NCBI GenBank assembly: GCA_902478945.1
Contig: CABSMX010000054.1
Location: 1 to 13,928 of the forward strand
Direction: 5' to 3'
DNA from: an uncultured Collinsella sp.
Lineage (GTDB): Bacteria > Actinomycetota > Coriobacteriia > Coriobacteriales > Coriobacteriaceae
Length of the DNA: 13,928 nucleotides
The notes below the pieces were generated by a model. It had not been told where the DNA came from. It ran no database searches and worked only from the letters and a program-made list of their open reading frames with translations. Within the stretch, counting starts at the first letter, position 1. The number at the start of each line of letters is the position of its first letter. Shown here one piece after another: positions 7,667-13,480 of this stretch. The translations under genes were made by a program, and so were the position numbers.

Positions 7667-9067
7667 CTAATCAACCACGTGAGTCGTGGCGACCTGCTTG
7701 AGCCAAGCTGCCGACTTCTTAAGGCGGCGCTTGTAGCCGTCCATAAGGTCGACCTCGACAAAACCGTAACGGTTCTTAAAGGCATTCGCCCAAGACCAGT
7801 TATCGATGACGGCCCAATAATGGTATCCACGGCACTTGGCGCCCTCGGCAATTGCCTTGGCAACCCACTCCAGGTGCTGGCGTACAAAGTCGACGCGGTA
7901 GTCATCCTGGATGGTTCCTTCGGCGTCTCGGTTCTTGTATTCGTCCATGATGCCGATGCCGTTCTCGGAAACGAACCACTCAAGATCGGGGTAGTTCTTA
8001 GCGCAGTCCATGCCAAAGTCGTAGAGGCCCTGCGGGTAGATCTCCCAGCCGCGGCTCTCGTTCATAACGGCGTCGGGCCACACGTACTCGTCGGCAAAGT
8101 GCGGCAGACCGTACTGGTCGATCTTGCTCGCCGGCGCCTGAACGCGCGTGGGGTGGTAGTAGTTGCAACCGAGCCAGTCGACAACACCCTGCTTAAGAAT
8201 CTCTTGGTCGCCGGCACGGAACGGAAGCTTAACGCCGCCCTCGGCCAGGCTGTCGAGCACGTCGGCGGGAAGCTCGCCCTTGGTAATGAGGTCGAGCCAC
8301 CAGCGGTTGTTGATGCCGCTGGTCATACGCACGGCCTCGAGGTCCGCCTCGCTGGGGTTCTCCTTGGTGTAGACCGGGGTAAAGCAGTTGATCATGCCGA
8401 TCTTGGCATCGCTGCGAACGGTGCCCTCGTCATAGGCGCGACGGTAGTTGGCCACGGCCAGCGCGTGCGCCAGCGAGATGTGATACTGCACGGTGCGAGC
8501 GCGGCTAAAGTCGTGGAGCTGCGGGAACCACACGCCCTCCTGATAGCGCTGCTCGGGCTCGACGATGGGCTCGTTAAAGGTGAACCAGTACTTGATCTCC
8601 TGGCCAAACTCGTGGAAGGCGACGTCGGCGTAATGTGCGTAAGCCTCGACAACCTCACGGCTCTCCCAGCCGCCACGGTTAAAAAGGTAGGTGGGCATGT
8701 CAAAGTGGTACAAGTTGACAAACGGCTCCAGGCCGGCTTCGCGAGAGGCGCGGAACAACTCGTGATACCACGCGGCGCCTTCCTCGTTGAGGTTGCCGTC
8801 GGCATCGAGCAGACGGCTCCACTGGATGGAAGTGCGATAGGTATCCAGGCCCAAGTCCTTCAAAATGCGAAGGTCTTCCTGGTACTTGGCCATAAAGTCA
8901 TTGCCGGCGTAAGAGCCAACGCAGTTGTAGAACGAGCCCAGATCCTGGATGGACCAGGTGTCCCACAGGTTCTCGAGCTTGCCGCCCTGGTTCCACTGAC
9001 CCTCAGTCTGCGGGCCGGACATAGCAGCGCCAAAGAAGAAGTCGTTGGGCAGCTGATACTGTGCCAT
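7667..9067 (-). CDS. GH1 family 6-phospho-beta-glycosidase
   Basis: This cytosolic enzyme cleaves the phosphorylated disaccharide delivered by the PTS. The 466 residues form a complete GH1 barrel: H121 in YHFD, TFNEP at 163-167 with acid/base E166, SENG at 367-370 with nucleophile E368, and YWAVIDNWSWANAFKNRYG at 417-435. Ordinary beta-glucosidases have Glu before Trp in that last motif; here it is S425, typical of phospho-sugar enzymes. W426 is the residue linked to galactose selectivity in Lactococcus LacG. The phosphate-binding lysine of LacG (SWxNGYEKRYG) is replaced by N432, with a lysine one position earlier (K431). Y434 is kept. Glucosidase versus galactosidase specificity is therefore open. 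ATG 9067 has GAGG six bases upstream. It is the first gene of the operon. Confidence 0.94.
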   Translation of the reverse strand: MAQYQLPNDFFFGAAMSGPQTEGQWNQGGKLENLWDTWSIQDLGSFYNCVGSYAGNDFMAKYQEDLRILKDLGLDTYRTSIQWSRLLDADGNLNEEGAAWYHELFRASREAGLEPFVNLYHFDMPTYLFNRGGWESREVVEAYAHYADVAFHEFGQEIKYWFTFNEPIVEPEQRYQEGVWFPQLHDFSRARTVQYHISLAHALAVANYRRAYDEGTVRSDAKIGMINCFTPVYTKENPSEADLEAVRMTSGINNRWWLDLITKGELPADVLDSLAEGGVKLPFRAGDQEILKQGVVDWLGCNYYHPTRVQAPASKIDQYGLPHFADEYVWPDAVMNESRGWEIYPQGLYDFGMDCAKNYPDLEWFVSENGIGIMDEYKNRDAEGTIQDDYRVDFVRQHLEWVAKAIAEGAKCRGYHYWAVIDNWSWANAFKNRYGFVEVDLMDGYKRRLKKSAAWLKQVATTHVVD

Positions 9068-9102
9068 CAAAGTCCTCGCTTTCGTGTTCTAGAGCTTCCG
9101 GT

Positions 9103-9190
9103 TGGAGACGGGTTTGCTTTGGCAGGTTATCCGGCGCGGGCGCGCACCGGTCATACCGATATCCAACCCGCCAAAACAAAACCGTCCCCA
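9103..9190. repeat. REP-like long inverted repeat, copy 2
   Basis: The two 26-base arms 9103-9128 and 9165-9190 are complementary at most positions (18 of 21 in the inner part), separated by a GC-rich 36-base spacer. Both arms match the repeat at 5225-5248. The element lies in the presumed 5' leader of the GH1-PTS operon, between its candidate promoter and the GH1 start. Confidence 0.75.
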
Positions 9191-9234
9191 AACGGTCGAT
9201 CCTGTTCTGCGGAAAGATTCCGTTCGTTGCTTAA

Positions 9235-9290
9235 GCTATAGCGCTCTAATTCTAAAAGTAAAGCGTCTTTTTCTTTTTTCTTTCTCGAGC
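9235..9290 (-). promoter_or_regulatory. Candidate promoter of the GH1-PTS operon with an upstream A-tract
   Basis: On the minus strand, TTTACT (9257-9262) and TATAGC (9235-9240) are separated by 16 bases, each matching 4 of 6 consensus positions. Directly upstream (9264-9290) the minus strand is almost entirely A and G with A-runs, like an UP element. This would give a leader of about 160 bases containing the inverted repeat at 9103-9190. It is a prediction only. Confidence 0.5.
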
Positions 9291-9302
9291 TTCTTAGATA
9301 AA

Positions 9303-9352
9303 GGTTATATGGGTGCCTTGTTAAGGGTTATACTTACTTGCGTATTGATATA
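9303..9352 (+). promoter_or_regulatory. Promoter/operator region of the GntR gene
   Basis: The stretch holds two direct GGTTATA copies (9303-9309 and 9326-9332), 23 bases apart, plausible regulator half-sites. The second overlaps TATACT (9329-9334), a good -10 sequence. A TTGTTA at 9318 could be a -35 for the TATTGA at 9343, but with a long spacer. Which promoter is used cannot be decided here. Confidence 0.35.
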
Positions 9353-9370
9353 TGTCGGAAAGGAGGTTCA

Positions 9371-10090
9371 ATGATTCCCAAATACGAGGCGATAGCTGCA
9401 GATATTCGTCGAAGCATCGAGGATGGCACTCTTAAACCGGGCGACAAGCTTCCCACCGTCGTTGAGTTCTGCGAGCTCTATAGCGTTTCCAAAATCACCG
9501 TCAAACGAGCTATCGAGCAAATCACCGAGGAAGGTCTTATTACCAGCCGACGCGGATCGGGTACCTACGTTAAGGACACGGCGGGACTTCCCGGTCAGGC
9601 GTTTTTCCAGGGCAAAAACGACCGTGCCCAGGGCTTTTCGTATGAGCACCGCGGGGAGAAGGTGACCTCGGTGGTCTACGATTTCTCGATTGTTAATCCA
9701 CCAGCGGACATCGCAGCCCAGCTGGGAATTGCCGAGGATGACTTTGCCTATCACATCGTGCGCGTGCGTCAGGCCGATGAGAAGCCCATCGTTATCGAGT
9801 ACACCTACATGCCCCTCGAGCTGATTCCAGGCCTTAAAAAGAAGGACCTGTACGGATCGGTCTACCACTTCATCCGCGAGCAATGTGGGCTGAAGATTTC
9901 GAGCTTCCACCGTACCATTCGCGCCGTGGCAGCAACCGAGGAAGAAGCCGAGCGCTTGGACACCAAGCCTGGCTCTCCCCTGCTCGAGCTCACCCAGATT
10001 GGCTTTTTGGACAGCGGCGCCGCCTTTGAGTATTCGGTCTCGCGCAACGTTGGCGACCGCTTTGAGTTGCACAACGTAACGTTGGCATAG
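9371..10090 (+). CDS. GntR-family regulator, HutC/UTRA subfamily
   Basis: This is a ligand-responsive DNA-binding repressor (239 aa). The N-terminal winged helix-turn-helix covers about 3-68, with LKPGDKLPTVVEFCELYSVS (21-40), the recognition helix in KITVKRAIEQI (41-51) and the wing GLITSRRGSGTYV (55-67). The C-terminal UTRA effector domain covers about 88-232, with YHIVRVRQADEKPIVIEYTYMP at 127-148 and a closing beta motif FEYSVSRNVGDRFEL. AAAGGAGG supports the ATG at 9371, 11 codons inside a longer open frame. It is divergent from the GH1-PTS operon, which it most likely controls in response to a phosphorylated sugar; that is inference from position. manA follows 74 bases downstream without a convincing terminator. 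Confidence 0.95.
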   Translation: MIPKYEAIAADIRRSIEDGTLKPGDKLPTVVEFCELYSVSKITVKRAIEQITEEGLITSRRGSGTYVKDTAGLPGQAFFQGKNDRAQGFSYEHRGEKVTSVVYDFSIVNPPADIAAQLGIAEDDFAYHIVRVRQADEKPIVIEYTYMPLELIPGLKKKDLYGSVYHFIREQCGLKISSFHRTIRAVAATEEEAERLDTKPGSPLLELTQIGFLDSGAAFEYSVSRNVGDRFELHNVTLA

Positions 10091-10106
10091 GTTTTTGTAG
10101 TCATCC

Positions 10107-10140
10107 GGGCGCTCGCTTTGAGCTGTTTTGTGCAGCGCCC
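10107..10140 (+). other. Hairpin between gntR and manA
   Basis: GGGCGCT (10107-10113) and AGCGCCC (10134-10140) form a 7-bp stem with a 20-base loop and no following T-run. It is not a standard terminator and is compatible with partial read-through from gntR into manA. Confidence 0.4.
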
Positions 10141-10164
10141 GCGCAACACAATGGGGGTATGAAC

Positions 10165-11097
10165 ATGTCCGATTTGATTAAGCTGACGCCGATCTTCCAC
10201 GAGAAGATCTGGGGCGGTCGCCAGCTCGAAACCGTATTTGGCTACGACATTCCCGATGGCCCCATCGGTGAGTGCTGGGCCATCTCGGCCCACCCCAACG
10301 GCGACTGCCAGATTGCGGAGGGCCCGTATGCCGGCCACACGCTGTCGTGGCTGTGGGCCGAGCATCGCGAGCTCTTTGGCAACTGCGAGGGCAAGGAGTT
10401 CCCGCTGCTCATTAAGATTCTGGACGCCAAGGACGACCTTTCGATCCAGATTCATCCCAACGACGAGTACGCTGCCGAGCACGAGAACGGTAGCCTGGGC
10501 AAAACCGAGTGTTGGTATGTGCTGGACTGCGAGCCCGACGCCACGATCATCGTCGGCCAGCGTGCCAAGGACCGCGCCGAGGCCGCACAAATGATCGAGG
10601 AAGGACGTTGGGACGACATGCTCAACGTGTTGCCGATTCACAAGGGCGACTTTTTCCAGATTGATTCCGGTACCGTGCACGCCATCAAGACCGGCACGCT
10701 CATTTTGGAGACGCAGCAGTCGAGCGACGTGACGTATCGTCTGTACGACTACGACCGTCCCGGCACCGACGGCAACCTGCGCCCGCTGCACATTGAGCAG
10801 AGCCTCGACTGCATCGACTTTGATGCCCAGGCTCCGACCGACGGCACGGTGACCGCGCCCGAGGTGAACGGCGTGACCGAGCTCGAGTCTAACTCCTGCT
10901 ACACCGTCGATCGTGTGCGCGTCGACGGCAGCAAAACCCTCGACCAGCGCTGGCCCTTCATGTGTCTGTCGGTCATCGACGGCGAAGGCACCGTCTGCGG
11001 CGACCCCGTCCACAAGGGAAGCCACCTGCTGGCCCCGAGCACCGTCAGCTCCATCGACCTCGAAGGCAAGATGGAACTGATCATCAGCCACCTGTAG
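10165..11097 (+). CDS. manA: Mannose-6-phosphate isomerase, class I
   Basis: This is a cytosolic zinc enzyme that interconverts mannose 6-phosphate and fructose 6-phosphate, feeding PTS-imported mannose to glycolysis or making mannose 6-phosphate for glycan synthesis. The 310 residues match the short class I form of Gram-positives. Zinc ligands are Q95 and H97 in SIQIHPND, E115 in KTECWY, and H172 in SGTVHAI. R192 in YRLYDYDRPG is the expected catalytic arginine. FHEKIWGGRQL (11-21) is a typical N-terminal signature. The second ATG (10165) is chosen because GGGGGT ends six bases before it; an ATG at 10159 would add two residues. Seventeen bases after the stop codon begins the long constant-core palindrome described below. 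Confidence 0.95.
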   Translation: MSDLIKLTPIFHEKIWGGRQLETVFGYDIPDGPIGECWAISAHPNGDCQIAEGPYAGHTLSWLWAEHRELFGNCEGKEFPLLIKILDAKDDLSIQIHPNDEYAAEHENGSLGKTECWYVLDCEPDATIIVGQRAKDRAEAAQMIEEGRWDDMLNVLPIHKGDFFQIDSGTVHAIKTGTLILETQQSSDVTYRLYDYDRPGTDGNLRPLHIEQSLDCIDFDAQAPTDGTVTAPEVNGVTELESNSCYTVDRVRVDGSKTLDQRWPFMCLSVIDGEGTVCGDPVHKGSHLLAPSTVSSIDLEGKMELIISHL

Positions 11098-11114
11098 GCC
11101 ACCGGTCCCCAAGC

Positions 11115-11245
11115 GCTCGCCGGGACGGGGCGCGGGGTTTGGTCGCCTGCTCGGACAGTCCTGCTCGCACGGAGAGCACATTAAGTGCTCTCCGGCTCGT
11201 GCGGAACTCGCGATCGACCAAACCCCGCGTCCCGTCCCGGCGAGC
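11115..11245 (+). repeat. Constant-core, variable-arm palindrome, copy 1 (after manA)
   Basis: Arms 11115-11145 and 11215-11245 are complementary over 31 bp, with one position (11130/11230) that would be a G-U pair in RNA. They enclose a 69-base core (11146-11214). The core holds a 9-bp hairpin, GGAGAGCAC with GTGCTCTCC around the loop ATTAA, extended by CGCAC (11166-11170) with GTGCG (11199-11203) after a 5-base bulge. The core is identical at 68 of 69 positions to the reverse complement of 13375-13443, yet the arms of the two copies are unrelated. It starts 17 bases after the manA stop codon and has no T-run of its own. Confidence 0.93.
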
Positions 11246-11263
11246 CTCTGGCTAGTTACGACA

Positions 11264-11312
11264 ATCAAAAAGCAACAAGGGGCTCCCCCGCTCATCAAAC
11301 GGGAGAGCCCCT
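11264..11312 (-). terminator. Terminator of the toxin-like gene (direct-repeat copy 1)
   Basis: An 8-bp stem (11278-11285 with 11305-11312) continues past one mismatch with 4 bp more (11287-11290 with 11300-11303) and a 9-base loop. In the minus-strand transcript a T-rich tail (TTGTTGCTTTTTGA) follows. It is clearly homologous, in the same orientation, to the hairpin at 13213-13260. Confidence 0.85.
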
Positions 11313-11337
11313 CACCATACATAACGAATCAAGGTGC

Positions 11338-12105
11338 CTATAGGTAGACCTTTTCGAGAAACGATAATGTGTCCTGAAGACGCGCTCTCTCTTTACGATC
11401 GGTCTGCCGATTTACATAAGAAGAAAAGTCCGCAAAGAAGTCTCCGGCGTCAGCCCTCATTTGCTCTATTAGCTCCAAGCGAGCCGAAGGCGGCAACAAA
11501 CCCGCAAGTCGAACAATATCCGAGCGATGCTTTCGTCGATCTTTATCGTTGCAATGGCGCCCTTCTTCATAGCTCCTATTGATATCAATGTGTGCACGCA
11601 TCTTGAGGGGAATGATATGGAGCGCATCGAGCAACGTAATGCCCTCTACGTTCGTTGCGTTGTCGCGAATAAATTCGTAGTAGCCATCGTCGAGAATAAT
11701 TGCCGAAAGACTTGATACGGCCCCGTCAAAGGAAAGAGGTGCCACTTCGCTCGTTTCATCTTCGAGCACAAAATCAGGATGTCGGGCGAATAGCTCAATT
11801 TGGCCGGGATAGTCTAGGACTTGCCTTGATCCTTCGGGCAAACAGAACCGATAGTAAGTGCACTTTCCATCGCCGACCTTCCCAGTCTCATATCCGACAG
11901 CTTTGATAAATGCCCACAATGCAGTGGCGAATTCAACGCCTTCCCCATCAACAATTACGACGATATCCAAGTCTTCAGTAGCTCTAAACGAATCGCCCTC
12001 ATTGTCAAATAGAACGCTGCAGGCCCCTCCACCAATAAGGACGTAACCGCCTTTACAGCCGCTCATGGCATCGGCAAATCGCTCTATTCCCCTCACTTTT
12101 GACAT
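11338..12105 (-). CDS. AbiEii-like nucleotidyltransferase (putative type IV toxin)
   Basis: This is a predicted polymerase-beta-fold nucleotidyltransferase of 255 residues, of the kind that acts as the toxin of AbiE-type systems. LIGGGACSVLF (23-33) and RATEDLDIVV (41-50) give the glycine motif and the two metal-binding acids D45 and D47. A helical C-terminal half carries LKMRAHI (K168) and KDRRKHRSDIVRL (188-200), a pattern seen in AbiEii/DUF6036-like proteins. The ATG at 12105 is chosen for AGGAGG just upstream; the open frame reaches 12201, but that part overlaps the preceding gene. Its first 13 bases overlap the end of that gene, so translation is coupled. Base composition is near 50% G+C, below that of its neighbours. 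The family call is good; toxicity and the nucleotide and RNA targets are inference. Confidence 0.78.
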   Translation of the reverse strand: MSKVRGIERFADAMSGCKGGYVLIGGGACSVLFDNEGDSFRATEDLDIVVIVDGEGVEFATALWAFIKAVGYETGKVGDGKCTYYRFCLPEGSRQVLDYPGQIELFARHPDFVLEDETSEVAPLSFDGAVSSLSAIILDDGYYEFIRDNATNVEGITLLDALHIIPLKMRAHIDINRSYEEGRHCNDKDRRKHRSDIVRLAGLLPPSARLELIEQMRADAGDFFADFSSYVNRQTDRKERARLQDTLSFLEKVYL

Positions 12106-13115
12106 ATCGTCCTCCTGAGCTGTTCGACCGCGTCGAGCAGACGATCTTCTTTGTAATCTGCTTTTGCGCAAGCAACGTATAAGGAAAACGGGTCGACACA
12201 CTGCAAACCCGTCGCGTCAAAACTAATATCGGACGGCGCGTCCACGGGATACGACCAGACCTCAATCACAACTGCCGCCGGTTCGTACCACTGAGCCTCC
12301 AGCCATCTGTCGCCCATATGCTCTTTCAAGGCCTCTAGCTGATATTTTTCGAGAGCAATGGTTGGAGCAGAGTCTTCATGGGCAAGGTCGGACATATAGC
12401 TAAGGGCAGACACACCGGAAAGCAGCGCATCAACGGCACGTAGCTCTGTTCTCTCGATAACCTTCTTGAGCCGGATTCGCTCTAAAACTGGCGTGCGAAG
12501 ATAGTCCTCAAACCCATCTAGCAACGTCTCGGTCGACAGCCCGGCGTCGCACAATATACGCTTTTTGCCGTCCCGCATAATCAACCCAGGAGCTATAGCG
12601 GCGATTTCCGAAAGATAGCCGCTGACGCTTGCCGCGCTTTTGCCACACAGACGCGCTAGGTCGCCGGCGGAGCAGTCAACCCATCGTCCCGCAATGAGAT
12701 TTAGGACGATTCGTTGAGATTGGGGCGAAAGCGGAGCAGCGGGAGAAGCACCCAGCACCTCATCGGAAATAACGGCTCCGATAAACGGCAGGAACGCATT
12801 TCGCTCATCTCGGATATATGCGATTCCCTCCGAAGAAAGCGCGCGCATAAAACCTAAATCCATAGCATCCCAGCAAATTACCACCGGGTGAACATCTAAC
12901 TTGCGCACCGCACTGACGAGATTTCGCGCCGAAATGACACTGGGCGGTTCCTTTGGTTCCGCAACAATAAAACGGCCCTGTTTAGACATGCCGAGCCGTG
13001 CCAAGCGAAGCGAATACCGCTCAAGATACATGCGAGGAATCTGCATCTCAACTGGCTCCGGGTCGATAGCGAGCTCTAAAGAGAAGAGTCTTTTTGGGAG
13101 GCAGTTTATCAGCAT
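12093..13115 (-). CDS. AbiEi-like winged-helix protein (putative antitoxin/autorepressor)
   Basis: The protein has about 340 residues in three parts. The N-terminal region (about 30-120) has a GRFIVAEPKEP strand and IAYIRDERNAFLPFIGAVI, resembling N-terminal domains of MarR-like proteins in Firmicutes. A winged helix-turn-helix lies at about 132-190, with recognition helix around SAASVSGYLSEI and wing LIMRDGKKRILCD. The C-terminal region includes VIEVWSYPVDAP and VDPFSLYVACAKADYKEDRLLDAVEQL (307-333), like the C-terminus of AbiEi-type antitoxins. The ATG at 13115 follows a weak GGTGAT; TTG 13121 or ATG 13046 are alternatives. It is upstream of, and overlaps by 13 bases, the nucleotidyltransferase gene, the usual antitoxin-first order. 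The cassette promoter carries a palindrome it may bind. A plain MarR-like regulator is the main alternative. Confidence 0.68.
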   Translation of the reverse strand: MLINCLPKRLFSLELAIDPEPVEMQIPRMYLERYSLRLARLGMSKQGRFIVAEPKEPPSVISARNLVSAVRKLDVHPVVICWDAMDLGFMRALSSEGIAYIRDERNAFLPFIGAVISDEVLGASPAAPLSPQSQRIVLNLIAGRWVDCSAGDLARLCGKSAASVSGYLSEIAAIAPGLIMRDGKKRILCDAGLSTETLLDGFEDYLRTPVLERIRLKKVIERTELRAVDALLSGVSALSYMSDLAHEDSAPTIALEKYQLEALKEHMGDRWLEAQWYEPAAVVIEVWSYPVDAPSDISFDATGLQCVDPFSLYVACAKADYKEDRLLDAVEQLRRTICQK

Positions 13116-13162
13116 GTACAATCACCGTTTTCATTTCGGTTACATTTTAGCGTCTATCTGAA

Positions 13163-13190
13163 ATTATACTGAATCGTATAAAATCATCAA
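13163..13190 (-). promoter_or_regulatory. Cassette promoter with palindromic operator candidate
   Basis: On the minus strand TTGATG (13185-13190), a 16-base spacer and a perfect TATAAT (13163-13168) form a good sigma-70 promoter about 48 bases before the antitoxin-like start codon. The inverted repeat TTATAC, six bases, GTATAA (13164-13181) overlaps the -10 box, as expected for an autorepressor site. TTGATGA is directly repeated next to the -35. Confidence 0.75.
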
Positions 13191-13212
13191 TCATCAAAGC
13201 CAAGCGCACCAT

Positions 13213-13260
13213 TCAAAACGCAACAAGGGGCTCCCCCGTTCTTTAACGGGGGAGCCCCTT
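13213..13260 (-). terminator. Terminator downstream of the helicase gene (direct-repeat copy 2)
   Basis: A perfect 16-bp stem (13225-13240 with 13245-13260) closes a CTTT loop. In the minus-strand transcript it is followed by a moderately T-rich tail. It lies beyond the second palindrome, about 220 bases after the helicase stop codon. It is homologous to the hairpin at 11264-11312, sharing GCAACAAGGGGCTCCCCCG and the GAGCCCCT arm. Confidence 0.85.
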
Positions 13261-13304
13261 GCCATGTCTAAGTATTCAGCCCACCCGGCCCTCCAGACCA
13301 AAAA

Positions 13305-13328
13305 GCGAACGGGCAAAGCGACGTTCGC
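13305..13328. other. Small hairpin between terminator 2 and palindrome 2
   Basis: GCGAACG (13305-13311) and CGTTCGC (13322-13328) form a 7-bp stem with a 10-base loop and no T-run. Apart from this hairpin I see no function in 13261-13344. Confidence 0.4.
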
Positions 13329-13344
13329 AAGCAACGTTATCTAA

Positions 13345-13473
13345 GGACCTGGGCGGGCGTATGGGGCAACATCGATCGCGAGTTCCGCACGAGCCGGAGA
13401 GCACTTAATGTGCTCTCCGTGCGAGCAGGACTGCCCGAGCAGGCGATGTTGCCCCATACGCCCGCCCAGGTCC
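13345..13473 (-). repeat. Constant-core, variable-arm palindrome, copy 2 (after the helicase gene)
   Basis: Arms 13345-13374 and 13444-13473 are perfectly complementary over 30 bp. They enclose a 69-base core (13375-13443) which, read on the minus strand, matches the copy 1 core at 68 of 69 positions (one A/G change). The arms have no similarity to the copy 1 arms apart from the innermost TCG/CGA. The palindrome begins 7 bases after the helicase stop codon, and its core has the same sense relative to that gene as copy 1 has relative to manA. Confidence 0.95.
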
Positions 13474-13480
13474 GCCGGGA

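Noticed and set aside
7622..9241. Long plus-strand open frame (539 codons) opposite the GH1 gene
   Set aside because: It is the antisense shadow of the GH1 gene in high-G+C sequence. The translation has no recognisable domain, while the minus strand has complete catalytic motifs and a ribosome binding site.
11115..11245. Palindrome as an ordinary intrinsic terminator
   Set aside because: There is no T-run after the stem on either strand, and separate conventional terminators lie just beyond each palindrome.
9862..11322. Minus-strand frame of 486 codons across manA and the palindrome
   Set aside because: Shadow of manA and gntR. It runs through the palindrome and has no domain signature or start site.
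12106..12201. N-terminal extension of the nucleotidyltransferase
   Set aside because: It is only the out-of-frame reading of the preceding gene's end; AGGAGG supports the ATG at 12105.
11115..13473. Palindromes as terminal inverted repeats of a transposon
   Set aside because: No transposase or recombinase gene lies between them, each palindrome is self-contained, and their opposite orientation is explained by position after two oppositely transcribed genes. The module's own brackets are the direct terminator copies. Not fully excluded.
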